DNA of 64,000 bases from Parvibium lacunae (GTDB lineage: Bacteria; Pseudomonadota; Gammaproteobacteria; Burkholderiales; Burkholderiaceae_D): NCBI RefSeq assembly GCF_003335215.1, contig NZ_QPGB01000002.1, positions 310,001 through 374,000 on the forward strand, written 5' to 3'. Both the position numbers and the translations under genes were made by a program. The notes beneath the pieces are model-generated. The model saw only the letters and a program-made list of their open reading frames with translations, was not told the origin of the DNA and searched no databases. This document shows, one piece after another, positions 7,948-17,196 of the stretch. Within the stretch, counting starts at the first letter, position 1. Each line of letters opens with the position of its first letter.

Positions 7948-10536
7948 ATGGCGATGATGCACTCATTCAACTTAGCTTTGCGTATGCTCTGGCGCGACTG
8001 GCGCGCCGGCGAACTGACCTTACTGCTCTCTGCTGTGGTGGTTGCCATGGCGGCGCTAAGCAGCGTTGGCTTATTAACAGACCGCTTGCAACGTGGCTTG
8101 GCCCGTGATGCAACGCAACTGGTCGGGGCTGACTTGGTTATTTCCGGTGATCGCCCGTTGAATCCTGACTGGGCCATACAAGCGCAAGCGGCCCATCTTC
8201 GCTCCCTACAGAGCGTTGGTTTTCCTAGCATGGCGCAAGTTCCCGGCCCAGATACCGAGAACGCAAGCGGCACCAGCTACCCGCGCAGCAAGTTGGTTTC
8301 TCTCTTCGCAACAGAGGTAGGTTACCCCTTGCGCGGGCAATTGAAAGTCGCTGATGGCTCAACAGAACGCTTGATTGACCCCAGCAAAGAACCGATTCAA
8401 CGTGGCGAGGTTTGGGTTGATGCCGTCCTGTTGCGTAGCCTGAACCTGGCGGTTGGGCAGTCGCTGCAACTGGGGGAGCAGCAGTTTTTGATTCGGCATG
8501 AAATCCGCTATGAAGGCCCCCGTGGAGCGGGCTTTGCTAACTTTGCGCCACGGGTGCTGATGCGGTTTGAGGATTTACCCAAAACAGGCTTGTTGCAGCT
8601 TGGTAGCCGCGCCACCTGGCGTCTGTGGCTGGCGCACCAGGACAGTAACGAGAGCCAAGGCCACTTGCTGGCGCTGAAACAGCAGATTGAACGTGCGCTA
8701 GAACGCGGGCAACGCCTGGAAACCCTAGAAAATGGCCGCCCAGAAATGCGCAACGCGCTGGAAAGAGCGGAACAATTCCTCGGCTTGGTTGCCACCTTGG
8801 CCGCGCTGTTGGCAGCACTGGCGATTGCACTGGGGGCGCAGCGCTTTATGCAGCGGCATTGGGATGCCTGTGCGGTCATGCGCTGCCTGGGGCTATCACA
8901 ACAAGCGTTAGCGCAGATTTTATTGCTCGAATTCGCCACGATTGGCTGTCTCGGTGGTGGGCTGGGCAGCATGCTGGGCTGGGGTATTCAAGCGGCGTTG
9001 GTTAGCCTGACAGCCACCTTGTGGCAAACCAGCCTACCAGCGCCGAGCCTTTGGCCCTTCGTGCAGGCCTGGCTCGGTGGAGCATTACTGTTGCTGGGCT
9101 TTGCGCTGCCCGCCCTGCTGCGCTTATGGCAAATCAGTCCGCTGGCAGTCTTGCGTCGGGCCTTGCCTAATCGCTCTGCCCGCGTTGGGCTGGCCTGGCT
9201 TATTGCCATTTTGCTGGCCAGTGGCTTGGTGTGGTCGTATGCCGGCCAGCTCAAGCTCGCTGGAATTGTATTGGGCGCATTTTTAGGTGGCCTCGGCTTG
9301 TTTGCATTGGTCGGCCTATTCGTGATGCAACTGATTCGGTATATCAGTGCAAGGCGCTTGAGCGGACAACCCGCCTTGAGTGCTTTTCAGCGGGCGCTGA
9401 ACAGTATTGCCCGACGCCGCCAAGAAACTGCGCTACAAATTGCAGCGCTAGGCATGGGCTTGTTAGCCCTCTTGTTACTGGGAATGACCCGCACGGATCT
9501 GCTTGATGCATGGCGCGCTGCAACGCCCACAGACGCCCCCAATCGTTTTGTGATTAATTTACAAAATGATCAGCTCGATGCCTTTAGCGCGGCACTTCGA
9601 GAGCTTGGCCAGCGCCAGCAAGTCAACCTGGCTGCCCCGCGTTATAACCCCATGATTCGAGGCCGGCTGGTCACGCTCAATCAGCAACCTATTTTGCCAG
9701 AGGATTATCGGAGTGAGCGCGCGCAACGGCTGGTTGATCGTGAATTTAACCTGAGTTACAGCGCGACGCTGCCCCAACATAATCAACTGGTTGCGGGTAA
9801 GTGGTTTGATCCAAGTGCGCCCCAAGCCGAACTCTCAATCGAAACAGGAATTGCACAAACACTGGGGCTAAAACTGGGTGACACCTTAGGGTTTGATATT
9901 GCGGGTACGGTAGTTGAGGCGCGGATCACAAGTATTCGCAAGCTGCGCTGGGATTCAATGCAAGTGAATTTCTTTGTGATTATGCCGCCGCACTTACTGG
10001 CAGAGCAACCGCAAAGTCACCTCAGCGCATTCTACGTACCCGCACCGCTCGCCAATGCGGTGGATAATCTGGTGCAACTCTTTCCAAATATCACCCTCAT
10101 TGATACCGGTGCGATTGCCCGTCAAGTCGAGGAAGTTCTGCGCAAGGTCACGCAAGCTGTGGAGCTACTCTTTTTATTTGCCCTGGCAGCTGGCGTTTTG
10201 GTACTTTATGCGGCCCTACTCAGCTCGCGTGATCAACGCCTGCAAGAAGTTGCACTGCTGCGTACGCTGGGCGCCCGCCAGCGGCACCTACAGGTGGAAC
10301 AATACTGGGAACAAGCCATCACCGGAGGGCTGGCGGGCTTGATCGCAGCAACCCTGGCCCAAGGGGCAGGCTGGGCACTCGCGCATGTTGTGTTTGAATT
10401 TGCCTGGCAATTCAAGCCCTGGGTTTGGTTAATTGGTGGTGCAGGCGGCGCGCTATGTGGGATAGGCGCAGGCTGGCTAGCGTTACGCGGGATTGTCAGC
10501 ACTCCCCCTCTGCTGACCCTTCGCACGATGAATTGA
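7948..10536 (+). CDS. FtsX-family ABC transporter permease (YbbP-like)
   Basis: The protein has 862 residues. An N-terminal membrane helix (LTLLLSAVVVAMAAL, about 20-40) is followed by a large periplasmic domain (MacB-PCD-like). An FtsX core follows at about 275-400 (FLGLVATLAALLAALAIALG), then two central helices, a second periplasmic domain, and a last FtsX module at about 730-862 (LFLFALAAGVLVLYAALLSS). This duplicated architecture matches E. coli YbbP, which partners the ATPase YbbA. No ATPase gene is adjacent here. The substrate is unknown. The truncated haemoglobin gene follows after 9 bp and is probably co-transcribed. ATG at 7948 or 7954 are both possible starts. Confidence 0.87.
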   Translation: MAMMHSFNLALRMLWRDWRAGELTLLLSAVVVAMAALSSVGLLTDRLQRGLARDATQLVGADLVISGDRPLNPDWAIQAQAAHLRSLQSVGFPSMAQVPGPDTENASGTSYPRSKLVSLFATEVGYPLRGQLKVADGSTERLIDPSKEPIQRGEVWVDAVLLRSLNLAVGQSLQLGEQQFLIRHEIRYEGPRGAGFANFAPRVLMRFEDLPKTGLLQLGSRATWRLWLAHQDSNESQGHLLALKQQIERALERGQRLETLENGRPEMRNALERAEQFLGLVATLAALLAALAIALGAQRFMQRHWDACAVMRCLGLSQQALAQILLLEFATIGCLGGGLGSMLGWGIQAALVSLTATLWQTSLPAPSLWPFVQAWLGGALLLLGFALPALLRLWQISPLAVLRRALPNRSARVGLAWLIAILLASGLVWSYAGQLKLAGIVLGAFLGGLGLFALVGLFVMQLIRYISARRLSGQPALSAFQRALNSIARRRQETALQIAALGMGLLALLLLGMTRTDLLDAWRAATPTDAPNRFVINLQNDQLDAFSAALRELGQRQQVNLAAPRYNPMIRGRLVTLNQQPILPEDYRSERAQRLVDREFNLSYSATLPQHNQLVAGKWFDPSAPQAELSIETGIAQTLGLKLGDTLGFDIAGTVVEARITSIRKLRWDSMQVNFFVIMPPHLLAEQPQSHLSAFYVPAPLANAVDNLVQLFPNITLIDTGAIARQVEEVLRKVTQAVELLFLFALAAGVLVLYAALLSSRDQRLQEVALLRTLGARQRHLQVEQYWEQAITGGLAGLIAATLAQGAGWALAHVVFEFAWQFKPWVWLIGGAGGALCGIGAGWLALRGIVSTPPLLTLRTMN

Positions 10537-10545
10537 GCATCCATC

Positions 10546-10944
10546 ATGACCGCCCCGATACCGACAGAAGAAACGTTATATCAGCAGTTAGGTGGAGACC
10601 CCGGCGTACGGCAGCTGGTTGATCGCTTCTACGACATTATGTCGTTAGAGCCGACTTATGCGGCTCTGCGGGCACTGCACCCCAGCACACTCGACGCTTC
10701 ACGCGACAAGCTGTATTGGTTTTTGTCCGGCTGGCTGGGCGGCCCAGATCTCTACATTGAGCGCTTTGGTCACCCACGTTTGCGTGCCCGCCATTTACCT
10801 TATGCCATCGGCGAGAGTGAACGCAATGACTGGTTGGCCTGTATGTGGCAAGCGATGCAAGAATTGGGTTATGCAGAGGCGTTACAAACGCGGCTCTTGG
10901 AAGCTTTCTTCCCCACAGCGGACTGGATGCGCAATCAGTCTTGA
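10546..10944 (+). CDS. Group II truncated haemoglobin
   Basis: The protein has 132 residues, the usual size. Haem-site residues of group II (trHbO) are visible: Y29 (B10) in DRFYDIM, the SGWLGGP segment, proximal H83 in RARHLPYAI, and W96 (G8) in NDWLACMW. Proteins of this group bind O2 or NO and protect against nitrosative or oxidative stress, and some have peroxidase activity. It is a cytoplasmic haem protein. It is tightly linked (9 bp) to the FtsX-type permease upstream and convergent with the glycosyltransferase downstream. Confidence 0.92.
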   Translation: MTAPIPTEETLYQQLGGDPGVRQLVDRFYDIMSLEPTYAALRALHPSTLDASRDKLYWFLSGWLGGPDLYIERFGHPRLRARHLPYAIGESERNDWLACMWQAMQELGYAEALQTRLLEAFFPTADWMRNQS

Positions 10945-10961
10945 GTCATCAAAGTGACCCA

Positions 10962-12191
10962 CTAGGGCTGTTTACCTAGCTGTTTGAAAAAATCATACTG
11001 CTGCTGCGCCCGCGCAGCCCAACTGTAGGCCTGAACGCGTTGCCAACCATGCTCAGCCAGTTCACGGGCCATCGGCAGATTTTTAAGAAGACGCAATAAA
11101 TTTAGCGTGAGTGACTGTGGCGAACCTGCTGCAAAGAAAGCGGCGCAGCGCTCATCGACCACTTCACGAATTGCCGGTAAATCACTCGCTAGCAGCGTAC
11201 AGCCCGCAGCCATGTACTCAAAGAGCTTGATCGGGGAGGTAAATTGACTCTCGATTTGGGGTCGGTTCGGCAGCACGGCAATATGGGTGTCTTGCAGAAT
11301 CTGGTACACAATCGAGGCAGGCTGCCGGGGCAGGAGCGTGACATGTACTCCATTGGGCAAATACCCCGCGATGCCACTCTTTTCTGCTATGGCCTCGCCA
11401 CTACCCGCGGTTAAGACCTGTACGTCATGTAAAGCCTGCGCGAGTGACTTGATTTGACTGTGCTCGCCCCCGACCAGCTTTACTTTCAAACGAGGCAGGG
11501 TATCAAGTTGTTTGGGCGTTAACCCAAGCAAACAGTGCCAGAGATCATCGACGCCTTTCCAGCCGAAGAAGGATCCGGCATAAGTCACTCGCAATGGCCC
11601 TGTCCAATCTTTCTCTGGCATCGCAGCCGGTAAATTCACCCCGTTATGCAACACAACAAGCGGGTTCTGATAGTGGTAACGTGTTTCGATTGCCCTTGCG
11701 GTTGCGGCGGAATTCGCAATAACGCCGTCACTTAAGCTGAGCGCGGAGCGTTCCAACTCTCCGATTGCAAGTTGCCGATGCGTGGGCGCGGTTAAGGCAA
11801 AAATTTCATGCGCTTCGTAGATCAGGGGCACATCCGGAAGTAGCCGCTTTAAAGGACCGACCGATTTTAAATGACGCACCAAAATGCAGTCATATGGCTG
11901 TGGCTGTTGGCGGAGCCAGCGGCCAAGGTTGGCATGAAAAAAACGGCTGGAAACAGGGGCAATAGAGATTCCCCGCCAGCGTGCGGAAACGCTATGCCAA
12001 TTCAGTCGTGCCCGAGCTTGGGCAAGTGCAAAGACAGTGTGTTCGGTGAGGTCTTCCTGATCCCTCACCCGACTCACAAAATCAATATCGACTTGGTCTA
12101 AATCAGCCAGTGCATTGAGGGCATGCAGCACTTGGACACTGCGTGCGCGAGGGAGAGGGAAAGGCTCGGGGAAGACGTAAAGGAGCCTCAT
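10962..12191 (-). CDS. Glycosyltransferase, GT4-like (last gene of the glycan cluster)
   Basis: The protein has 409 residues and the GT-B fold pattern. The N-terminus MRLLYVFPEPFPLPRARSVQ is that of a GT4 acceptor-domain start, YAGSFFGWKGVDDLW is the typical linker to the donor domain, and SPIKLFEYMAAGCTLLASD is the nucleotide-sugar site near the C-terminus. It transfers a sugar from an activated donor onto a growing cell-surface glycan. Donor and linkage cannot be read from sequence. It follows the methyltransferase gene after 3 bp, so it is probably translated from the same mRNA. Confidence 0.87.
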   Translation of the reverse strand: MRLLYVFPEPFPLPRARSVQVLHALNALADLDQVDIDFVSRVRDQEDLTEHTVFALAQARARLNWHSVSARWRGISIAPVSSRFFHANLGRWLRQQPQPYDCILVRHLKSVGPLKRLLPDVPLIYEAHEIFALTAPTHRQLAIGELERSALSLSDGVIANSAATARAIETRYHYQNPLVVLHNGVNLPAAMPEKDWTGPLRVTYAGSFFGWKGVDDLWHCLLGLTPKQLDTLPRLKVKLVGGEHSQIKSLAQALHDVQVLTAGSGEAIAEKSGIAGYLPNGVHVTLLPRQPASIVYQILQDTHIAVLPNRPQIESQFTSPIKLFEYMAAGCTLLASDLPAIREVVDERCAAFFAAGSPQSLTLNLLRLLKNLPMARELAEHGWQRVQAYSWAARAQQQYDFFKQLGKQP

Positions 12192-12194
12192 ATC

Positions 12195-12911
12195 CTACTG
12201 CTTGATACATTCGAGAATTAATAAATCACCAAACAAGACTGCGTCTGTGCTTACGCCTTTGTCAGGGAAGTTTTTCTTTTTGATATTGGAGCGGATGATC
12301 TTTGCAAATAACTGTTCCAACAATCTCGGAAAAAACTTTCTTTTTTGTAAAAGCTCGTTGGTGGAAACGTTCACAATATCAATCCCCATCTGCATTAAAA
12401 AATAATGTAACTGCCAAAAATAGATGGGGCTGATGTGCGCATCATCCACATCTTGCTCCATGACTTTTTCAGGGGACTGCATCAGTGGTCTGAATCTGGG
12501 AAAGTAGCCAGAAATGAGATATTTGAAGCGCGCATCAATTGAAAATGTATTGGGGGTGGAAATGTAAAGCTTTCCGCCTGGCTTTAGCACCCGACCTAAT
12601 TCCATCACAAATTGCCAGGGATTAATAAAATGCTCAATGCCTTCTATGCTAAATACGCAATCAAAATGTGCTGTTGGAAAAGGTAGCGGGTTAATAACGT
12701 CATGACATATAAATGTCGTTTGATCTTTAAGCTTGAAGGGTGCTTCATGAATATCAAGGCAAGTGATATCGGTATAGCCTCTTAGCAGCAGCTCATGCGC
12801 AAATGCGCCATGCCCAGCAGGAACATCTAAGATCTTCGCGTCTTTCTGTAGAGAGAAATCCGCCAGAATAGCCGGATAGAGGGAAGAAACTGCAAGCGCT
12901 TGTATTTCCAT
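12195..12911 (-). CDS. Class I SAM-dependent methyltransferase
   Basis: The protein has 238 residues. Motif I (AKILDVPAGHGAFAHELL), an acidic motif II (ITCLDIHEAPF), and the post-motif segments FDCVFSIEGIEHFINPW and RVLKPGGKLYISTPN are those of Methyltransf_11/UbiE-like enzymes. The position between the carbamoyltransferase and glycosyltransferase genes suggests O-methylation of a sugar in the same glycan, perhaps capping the chain. Base use is more AT-rich than in the flanking genes, consistent with the patchwork origin of O-antigen loci. The substrate is inferred only from context. Confidence 0.87.
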   Translation of the reverse strand: MEIQALAVSSLYPAILADFSLQKDAKILDVPAGHGAFAHELLLRGYTDITCLDIHEAPFKLKDQTTFICHDVINPLPFPTAHFDCVFSIEGIEHFINPWQFVMELGRVLKPGGKLYISTPNTFSIDARFKYLISGYFPRFRPLMQSPEKVMEQDVDDAHISPIYFWQLHYFLMQMGIDIVNVSTNELLQKRKFFPRLLEQLFAKIIRSNIKKKNFPDKGVSTDAVLFGDLLILECIKQ

Positions 12912-12917
12912 GAAAGA

Positions 12918-14654
12918 TTAAGTATGAGTTAACCAATAAGACCCTATTGCTAAGCAATCTACCCGCTTTTCCACAAAAGCCCTAACAGCTTCAGGCGGGG
13001 CGCAGACAATTGGCTCTTCATGAACATTGAACGAGGTATTGAGGACCAGCGGAATGCCACTGAGTTTGTAATATGCACTAATCAGTTGGTGATAGAGCGG
13101 ATTACGATCGGCGCGTACCACTTGTGGGCGGGCGGTGCCATCCACATGGACCACGGCTTGAATGCGCTCGCGCCACTCCGGTTTGGTGTCGAAAGTGACG
13201 GTCATGAATTCTGCGGTATGGCGGGCTTTTTCGACACCGATAAAAATCTCGTCGGCATGCTCGGCCAGTACGCTTGGTGCAAAAGGCATGAATTCAGAAC
13301 GGTCGAGGCGGTCATTCAACCAGTTGTTAATGTCGGATTTGGTGGGGCGCGCCAACATGCTGCGATTGCCCAGCGCGCGGGGGCCAAACTCCATGCGGCC
13401 CTGGAACCAGCCAACGATTTTGCCATCGTGAATATTTTGTGCGGCACGTTGTACGAGGTCTTCGCTGCTGAGTTTGTTTAGTGGCAAGCCTTGTGATTGT
13501 AGATAGGCTGCAATCTCGTCATCCGAATATTCTGGGCCCCAATACACATCTTTCAGTGGCGCTTGCGGTGTGCGATGCGCAGGGTCTTCCAACCAGTTCA
13601 TGACGGCGGCACCCACGGCATTGCCGGTGTCGCTCATGGGTGGGAACACGAACAGGCTGTCTACTTCAGCAAGGGCAGCCAATCGTTGATTGAGCTTCAC
13701 ATTCGCAAACACGCCGCCATTGAGCGCGAGTTTGCGCTGACCGGTTTTTTTCAGATAGTTTTGCGTGACTTCCAAAACCGTTTCTTCCAGTACCAGTTGC
13801 ACAGCGGCTGAAATGTCTTCACGACGATGGCCTGCGGAGACTTCGGCCAGGTAGGCGGCGCGCTCGTTTTCGGGTTCTTCACGCCCCACGAAATCGGAGG
13901 TGAAGGTGAGGCCATCGGCGGAAACTCGCAGGGCTTTGCGATAGGCTTCGCGCAGTACCAAGGGGTCGCCCATGGCGGCTAAGCCGACGATTTTGCCTTC
14001 ATGGCGCATGGGTTTGAAACCGAGCATTTTGGTGATGATGCTGTAGAACAAACCCGGCGAGGCCCCTTGCTGATTGGTCATTTGTGCGCGGGTATACACG
14101 CCATCTTTGTACAGGCCATTGGTGTGGCAAATATCCCAATCACCCACGCCGTCGATGGTGATGACCGCACAATCGTTAAAGCCTGAGAAGTAACCTGCAG
14201 GATACGCATGCACGGTGTGATGGTCGTAGAACTTGAGGGTGGCCAGGCCAAACCCTTCGTCGCGTAGAAAGTCAGCTTGTTTGAAATGGTCTTCAAATTT
14301 TTTGCCTTCTTTGGCGAGTCGATCCAAAAAATTGCCGAGCAACATCTGGGGATCTTCTTGCCCTGAAAAAGCTTTTTTCGTGCGCGAAATGCGGCGTTCA
14401 AATTCTTTGATCCAGCTTTCGCGGTAGAAGTATTTCTCTGGGAAGAAGGTGTAGAGAAACGCGAGGTGATCGAGATCCTGGCGCTGGAGGCCGGTGTAAT
14501 TCAATAACCAGTTAATGGAAATATCGTTGTACTTGCCGCCATCATTTTTGATGCGGGTTAAGCGCTCATCAGAGATTGCAGCGATAACTTCGCCATCGCG
14601 CAATAAACAAGCCGAGGCTTCATGTCCGGTTTGTAGGCCGAGGGTCCAACTCAC
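12918..14654 (-). CDS. Carbamoyltransferase (NodU/CmcH family)
   Basis: The protein has 578 residues with both family domains. The N-terminal Kae1-like part starts TLGLQTGHEASACLL and carries the metal/active-site histidines H145, H146 and H149 (FYDHHTVHAYPAG) and TIDGVGDWD. The C-terminal part carries MEFGPRALGNRSML. Relatives such as NodU and TobZ transfer a carbamoyl group from carbamoyl phosphate through carbamoyl-AMP to a sugar hydroxyl. In this cluster it probably carbamoylates an O-glycan sugar. The start is GTG at 14654, preceded by a GAGGA ribosome-binding site. The methyltransferase gene follows after 6 bp. Confidence 0.92.
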   Translation of the reverse strand: MSWTLGLQTGHEASACLLRDGEVIAAISDERLTRIKNDGGKYNDISINWLLNYTGLQRQDLDHLAFLYTFFPEKYFYRESWIKEFERRISRTKKAFSGQEDPQMLLGNFLDRLAKEGKKFEDHFKQADFLRDEGFGLATLKFYDHHTVHAYPAGYFSGFNDCAVITIDGVGDWDICHTNGLYKDGVYTRAQMTNQQGASPGLFYSIITKMLGFKPMRHEGKIVGLAAMGDPLVLREAYRKALRVSADGLTFTSDFVGREEPENERAAYLAEVSAGHRREDISAAVQLVLEETVLEVTQNYLKKTGQRKLALNGGVFANVKLNQRLAALAEVDSLFVFPPMSDTGNAVGAAVMNWLEDPAHRTPQAPLKDVYWGPEYSDDEIAAYLQSQGLPLNKLSSEDLVQRAAQNIHDGKIVGWFQGRMEFGPRALGNRSMLARPTKSDINNWLNDRLDRSEFMPFAPSVLAEHADEIFIGVEKARHTAEFMTVTFDTKPEWRERIQAVVHVDGTARPQVVRADRNPLYHQLISAYYKLSGIPLVLNTSFNVHEEPIVCAPPEAVRAFVEKRVDCLAIGSYWLTHT

Positions 14655-14720
14655 GCTTTCCTCACTATTTAAATGAATACTCGTCAGTATAACATTCGAG
14701 ATATTCTCTCACCTGTGGGC

Positions 14721-16022
14721 CTATCGCTCGGTTTCCGGCAGAAGGCGATAAATTTCTGTCTTGAGCGCAGTAAATATTCGTTCTGGGGTAAATTCTCGCG
14801 ACATAGCCAAAGCACGTTCTTGATAAGCCTCAGCTATGCTCCGATTCTGGAGCGAACTCAGGGCATTTTTTATCGTATTGATAAAATCGCTAGAGTGATT
14901 CGAATCTGTCACCCAACCTGCATCATATTTTGTTACCCATGTGGCGACCCCTGCATGACTTGAACAAATCGCAGGTAGCTGCATAAGCGCGGCTTCAATT
15001 ACCGTCATATTCAGGCCATCAGCCAACGTAGGATTGATAAATAGATCGCCTGCCGCATAGTATGAATAAACCAGATGTTGTGGCAATGATCCCGTTAATA
15101 GGATCCTGCCATTCACGATACTGGGTTCAATGAGAGGGAGTACATTTTTTGAAAACCAAGCATTATCCGGTCCGCACAGTAACCAGTATGAATTAGGCGC
15201 AATCGTTTGAATGATGGACCAAATGTTGGCAAATAAATGAATGCCTTTGCCTTTTAGATTCCCAGAGAGCGTAACAAAAACGCAGGCTTGTTTTGGGATA
15301 CCGTATTGAAGCCGTATCTCTTCGCGCTTGGTCAATCTCTGTTTTGTAAGGTGATCAATATCGTTCTGATGCAATGGTAAGTGGTTTGGTAAAACAAAGA
15401 TTCGGTCAGCAGCAATATGAAAAATCTCTTCTAAGGTGTCTTGTATTAGCGGAGAAATAGCTCTGAAACGATCGAGATAAGGCAAGCCCCATTGCATCAG
15501 TTTGAAAGCAATCCCTGTGCGACGCTTACCAACCTCTGCCTCCGGCACATCCAATACATCCCCACCTATCGCCTGAGCCATGACTGGTGTTTTCAACCAG
15601 CCAAACCGCCGCAACAATCCAGCAGGTAGGGCGTAGGTAAACGCATCTCCGCAATAAATGATATCGGGCTTGAAGTGGTGAGTCGCATACAGAATAGTAA
15701 GCATGCGATGCAGCAATGACCGACCGTCAAACCCTCTTTTAAGAAATACATCGAGTGGCCAGCACAACCACCTCGCCCAATGACGTTTGGGGTGATACCA
15801 AAGTGTAGGGATGCCTTCAATCTGCTCAAAATTCGGCGTGTGATGATATCGTCCACGCGCGCTTTTGCGATCTTCCTCCAGCACGCACACCTCAAAACCT
15901 TGCTCTTGCAGGGCTTGTAGCGAATAGATGTCACCCGTCCAAGAGCGGGGGTGCAGGAATAGCAACCGTGGCATATGCGTTGCATGTGAGAAGGCTGAGG
16001 ATGGCGGGGTCGTCATATTCAT
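14721..16022 (-). CDS. Glycosyltransferase family 4-like
   Basis: The protein has 433 residues from the ATG at 16022. The frame extends 13 codons further, but that would run into the upstream gene, whose stop it overlaps by 4 bp (ATGA). The N-terminus PRLLFLHPRSWTGDIYSLQ and the donor-domain motif NPTLADGLNMTVIEAALMQ (with an E at the second position of the E-x7-E pair) indicate GT4. The start of the second domain reads FVTLSGNLKGKGIHLF. The ATGA overlap suggests translational coupling to the gene upstream. Base composition is more AT-rich than in the surrounding genes. Confidence 0.86.
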   Translation of the reverse strand: MNMTTPPSSAFSHATHMPRLLFLHPRSWTGDIYSLQALQEQGFEVCVLEEDRKSARGRYHHTPNFEQIEGIPTLWYHPKRHWARWLCWPLDVFLKRGFDGRSLLHRMLTILYATHHFKPDIIYCGDAFTYALPAGLLRRFGWLKTPVMAQAIGGDVLDVPEAEVGKRRTGIAFKLMQWGLPYLDRFRAISPLIQDTLEEIFHIAADRIFVLPNHLPLHQNDIDHLTKQRLTKREEIRLQYGIPKQACVFVTLSGNLKGKGIHLFANIWSIIQTIAPNSYWLLCGPDNAWFSKNVLPLIEPSIVNGRILLTGSLPQHLVYSYYAAGDLFINPTLADGLNMTVIEAALMQLPAICSSHAGVATWVTKYDAGWVTDSNHSSDFINTIKNALSSLQNRSIAEAYQERALAMSREFTPERIFTALKTEIYRLLPETER

Positions 16023-17176
16023 GCGGCAGAGACGGCCAAAGCACGCTGCCAACGCGCACAAAATTCAGCGGGGCTGAATTGGGCGAGCCAGGCTTGCGCT
16101 GATTCGGCCTGAGCTTGAAAAGCACGTTGTTGGAGACGACTTAGTAACACAGCGAATGATTGCCCTTGATCTTGTCGTGGGTCTTGGTAAAACAAGCCCG
16201 TGACGTCATTCTGAATCGTTTCAGTAAACGGTTCGGCCTGAATCGCTAGCGTAGGCACGCCGAGTGCTGCGGCTTCGAGTACGTTCAAACCTAAGGCTTC
16301 TTTTTCCGGTAGCCCAGTCATGAGGTAGTCAATTTGCTGATACGCAGCGGCGACCTTTGATTGAAAACCAAACCAGCGCACACGATTTTGAATGGGTGCG
16401 AGCGCTTGCCGCAAATCTCTGACGGAGGCATAGCCCCCCGCGCCATAAATATCCAGTCCGAAAGCTGGGTATTTTTGCAAGACTGGGCTCAAAATTTGGA
16501 AGAGCTGCGGAAACTGCTTGATCGGCGTCAGGCGCGACACAATACCCAAGCGTATCGGAGCAGGTGCAGACTGCGCACGATGCCAATGTTGATAGAAAGG
16601 GTAAACCTGTTCTAACGTTGCTAGACAGCGATCGCGCCACTTACGCGTATCCCAGTCGTAGGGGGAAGCCGGTGTGACGATGCTAGCAGTATTGTTATCC
16701 GTCACAGGATCAGTAGCAGTAGCGGGCGTGACTTGAGCTATTCCATACATCGGTTCAGCGTAAACGTTTTGCAGACCCTGTTCACGCAAGCTGCGGATGA
16801 CGTAATGCGATACCCCATAGACCTGATCATATTCGGCTAATCCTGTGACGTTACGGCCCTGCTGAGGCATGTGTGTGAGCGCATGGGTGCGCCAGCCGCG
16901 ACTTCGACAGTGTTGAACGAAACTGCTTGGCAGTCTTGTATGGGCAAGAATGTGTACTGATTGCTCGCTGTATTCTGCAAGATAGGAAGCTATTTCCGTT
17001 GCATGACCAAGCGCCCTTGTTGGCGTCGTTTGATGTATGCATTGGTGCCAAAATTGCGCTTTGGGATGGTGGATCAGCAATTGCGGCATACCTAGGCTTT
17101 GCGCAGCACGGCACAGGCTGGCGGTGTAGGTTTCACCGCCACCGTAGTGTTCTTGCATGTTGATCTGGACCAGCAT
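16019..17176 (-). CDS. Glycosyltransferase (GT4-like)
   Basis: The protein has 385 residues. The N-terminus MLVQINMQEHYGGGETYT is that of a GT4 enzyme. The linker RLGIVSRLTPIKQFPQLF opens the donor domain, and GLPEKEALGLNVLEAAALG holds the E-x7-E nucleotide-sugar motif. It is a soluble or membrane-associated cytoplasmic enzyme adding a sugar to the lipid-linked glycan. It starts 20 bp after the asparagine synthase gene and overlaps the next glycosyltransferase by 4 bp. Donor and acceptor are unknown. Confidence 0.87.
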   Translation of the reverse strand: MLVQINMQEHYGGGETYTASLCRAAQSLGMPQLLIHHPKAQFWHQCIHQTTPTRALGHATEIASYLAEYSEQSVHILAHTRLPSSFVQHCRSRGWRTHALTHMPQQGRNVTGLAEYDQVYGVSHYVIRSLREQGLQNVYAEPMYGIAQVTPATATDPVTDNNTASIVTPASPYDWDTRKWRDRCLATLEQVYPFYQHWHRAQSAPAPIRLGIVSRLTPIKQFPQLFQILSPVLQKYPAFGLDIYGAGGYASVRDLRQALAPIQNRVRWFGFQSKVAAAYQQIDYLMTGLPEKEALGLNVLEAAALGVPTLAIQAEPFTETIQNDVTGLFYQDPRQDQGQSFAVLLSRLQQRAFQAQAESAQAWLAQFSPAEFCARWQRALAVSAA

Positions 17177-17196
17177 GGTTACCGTTGTGCGTTCAT

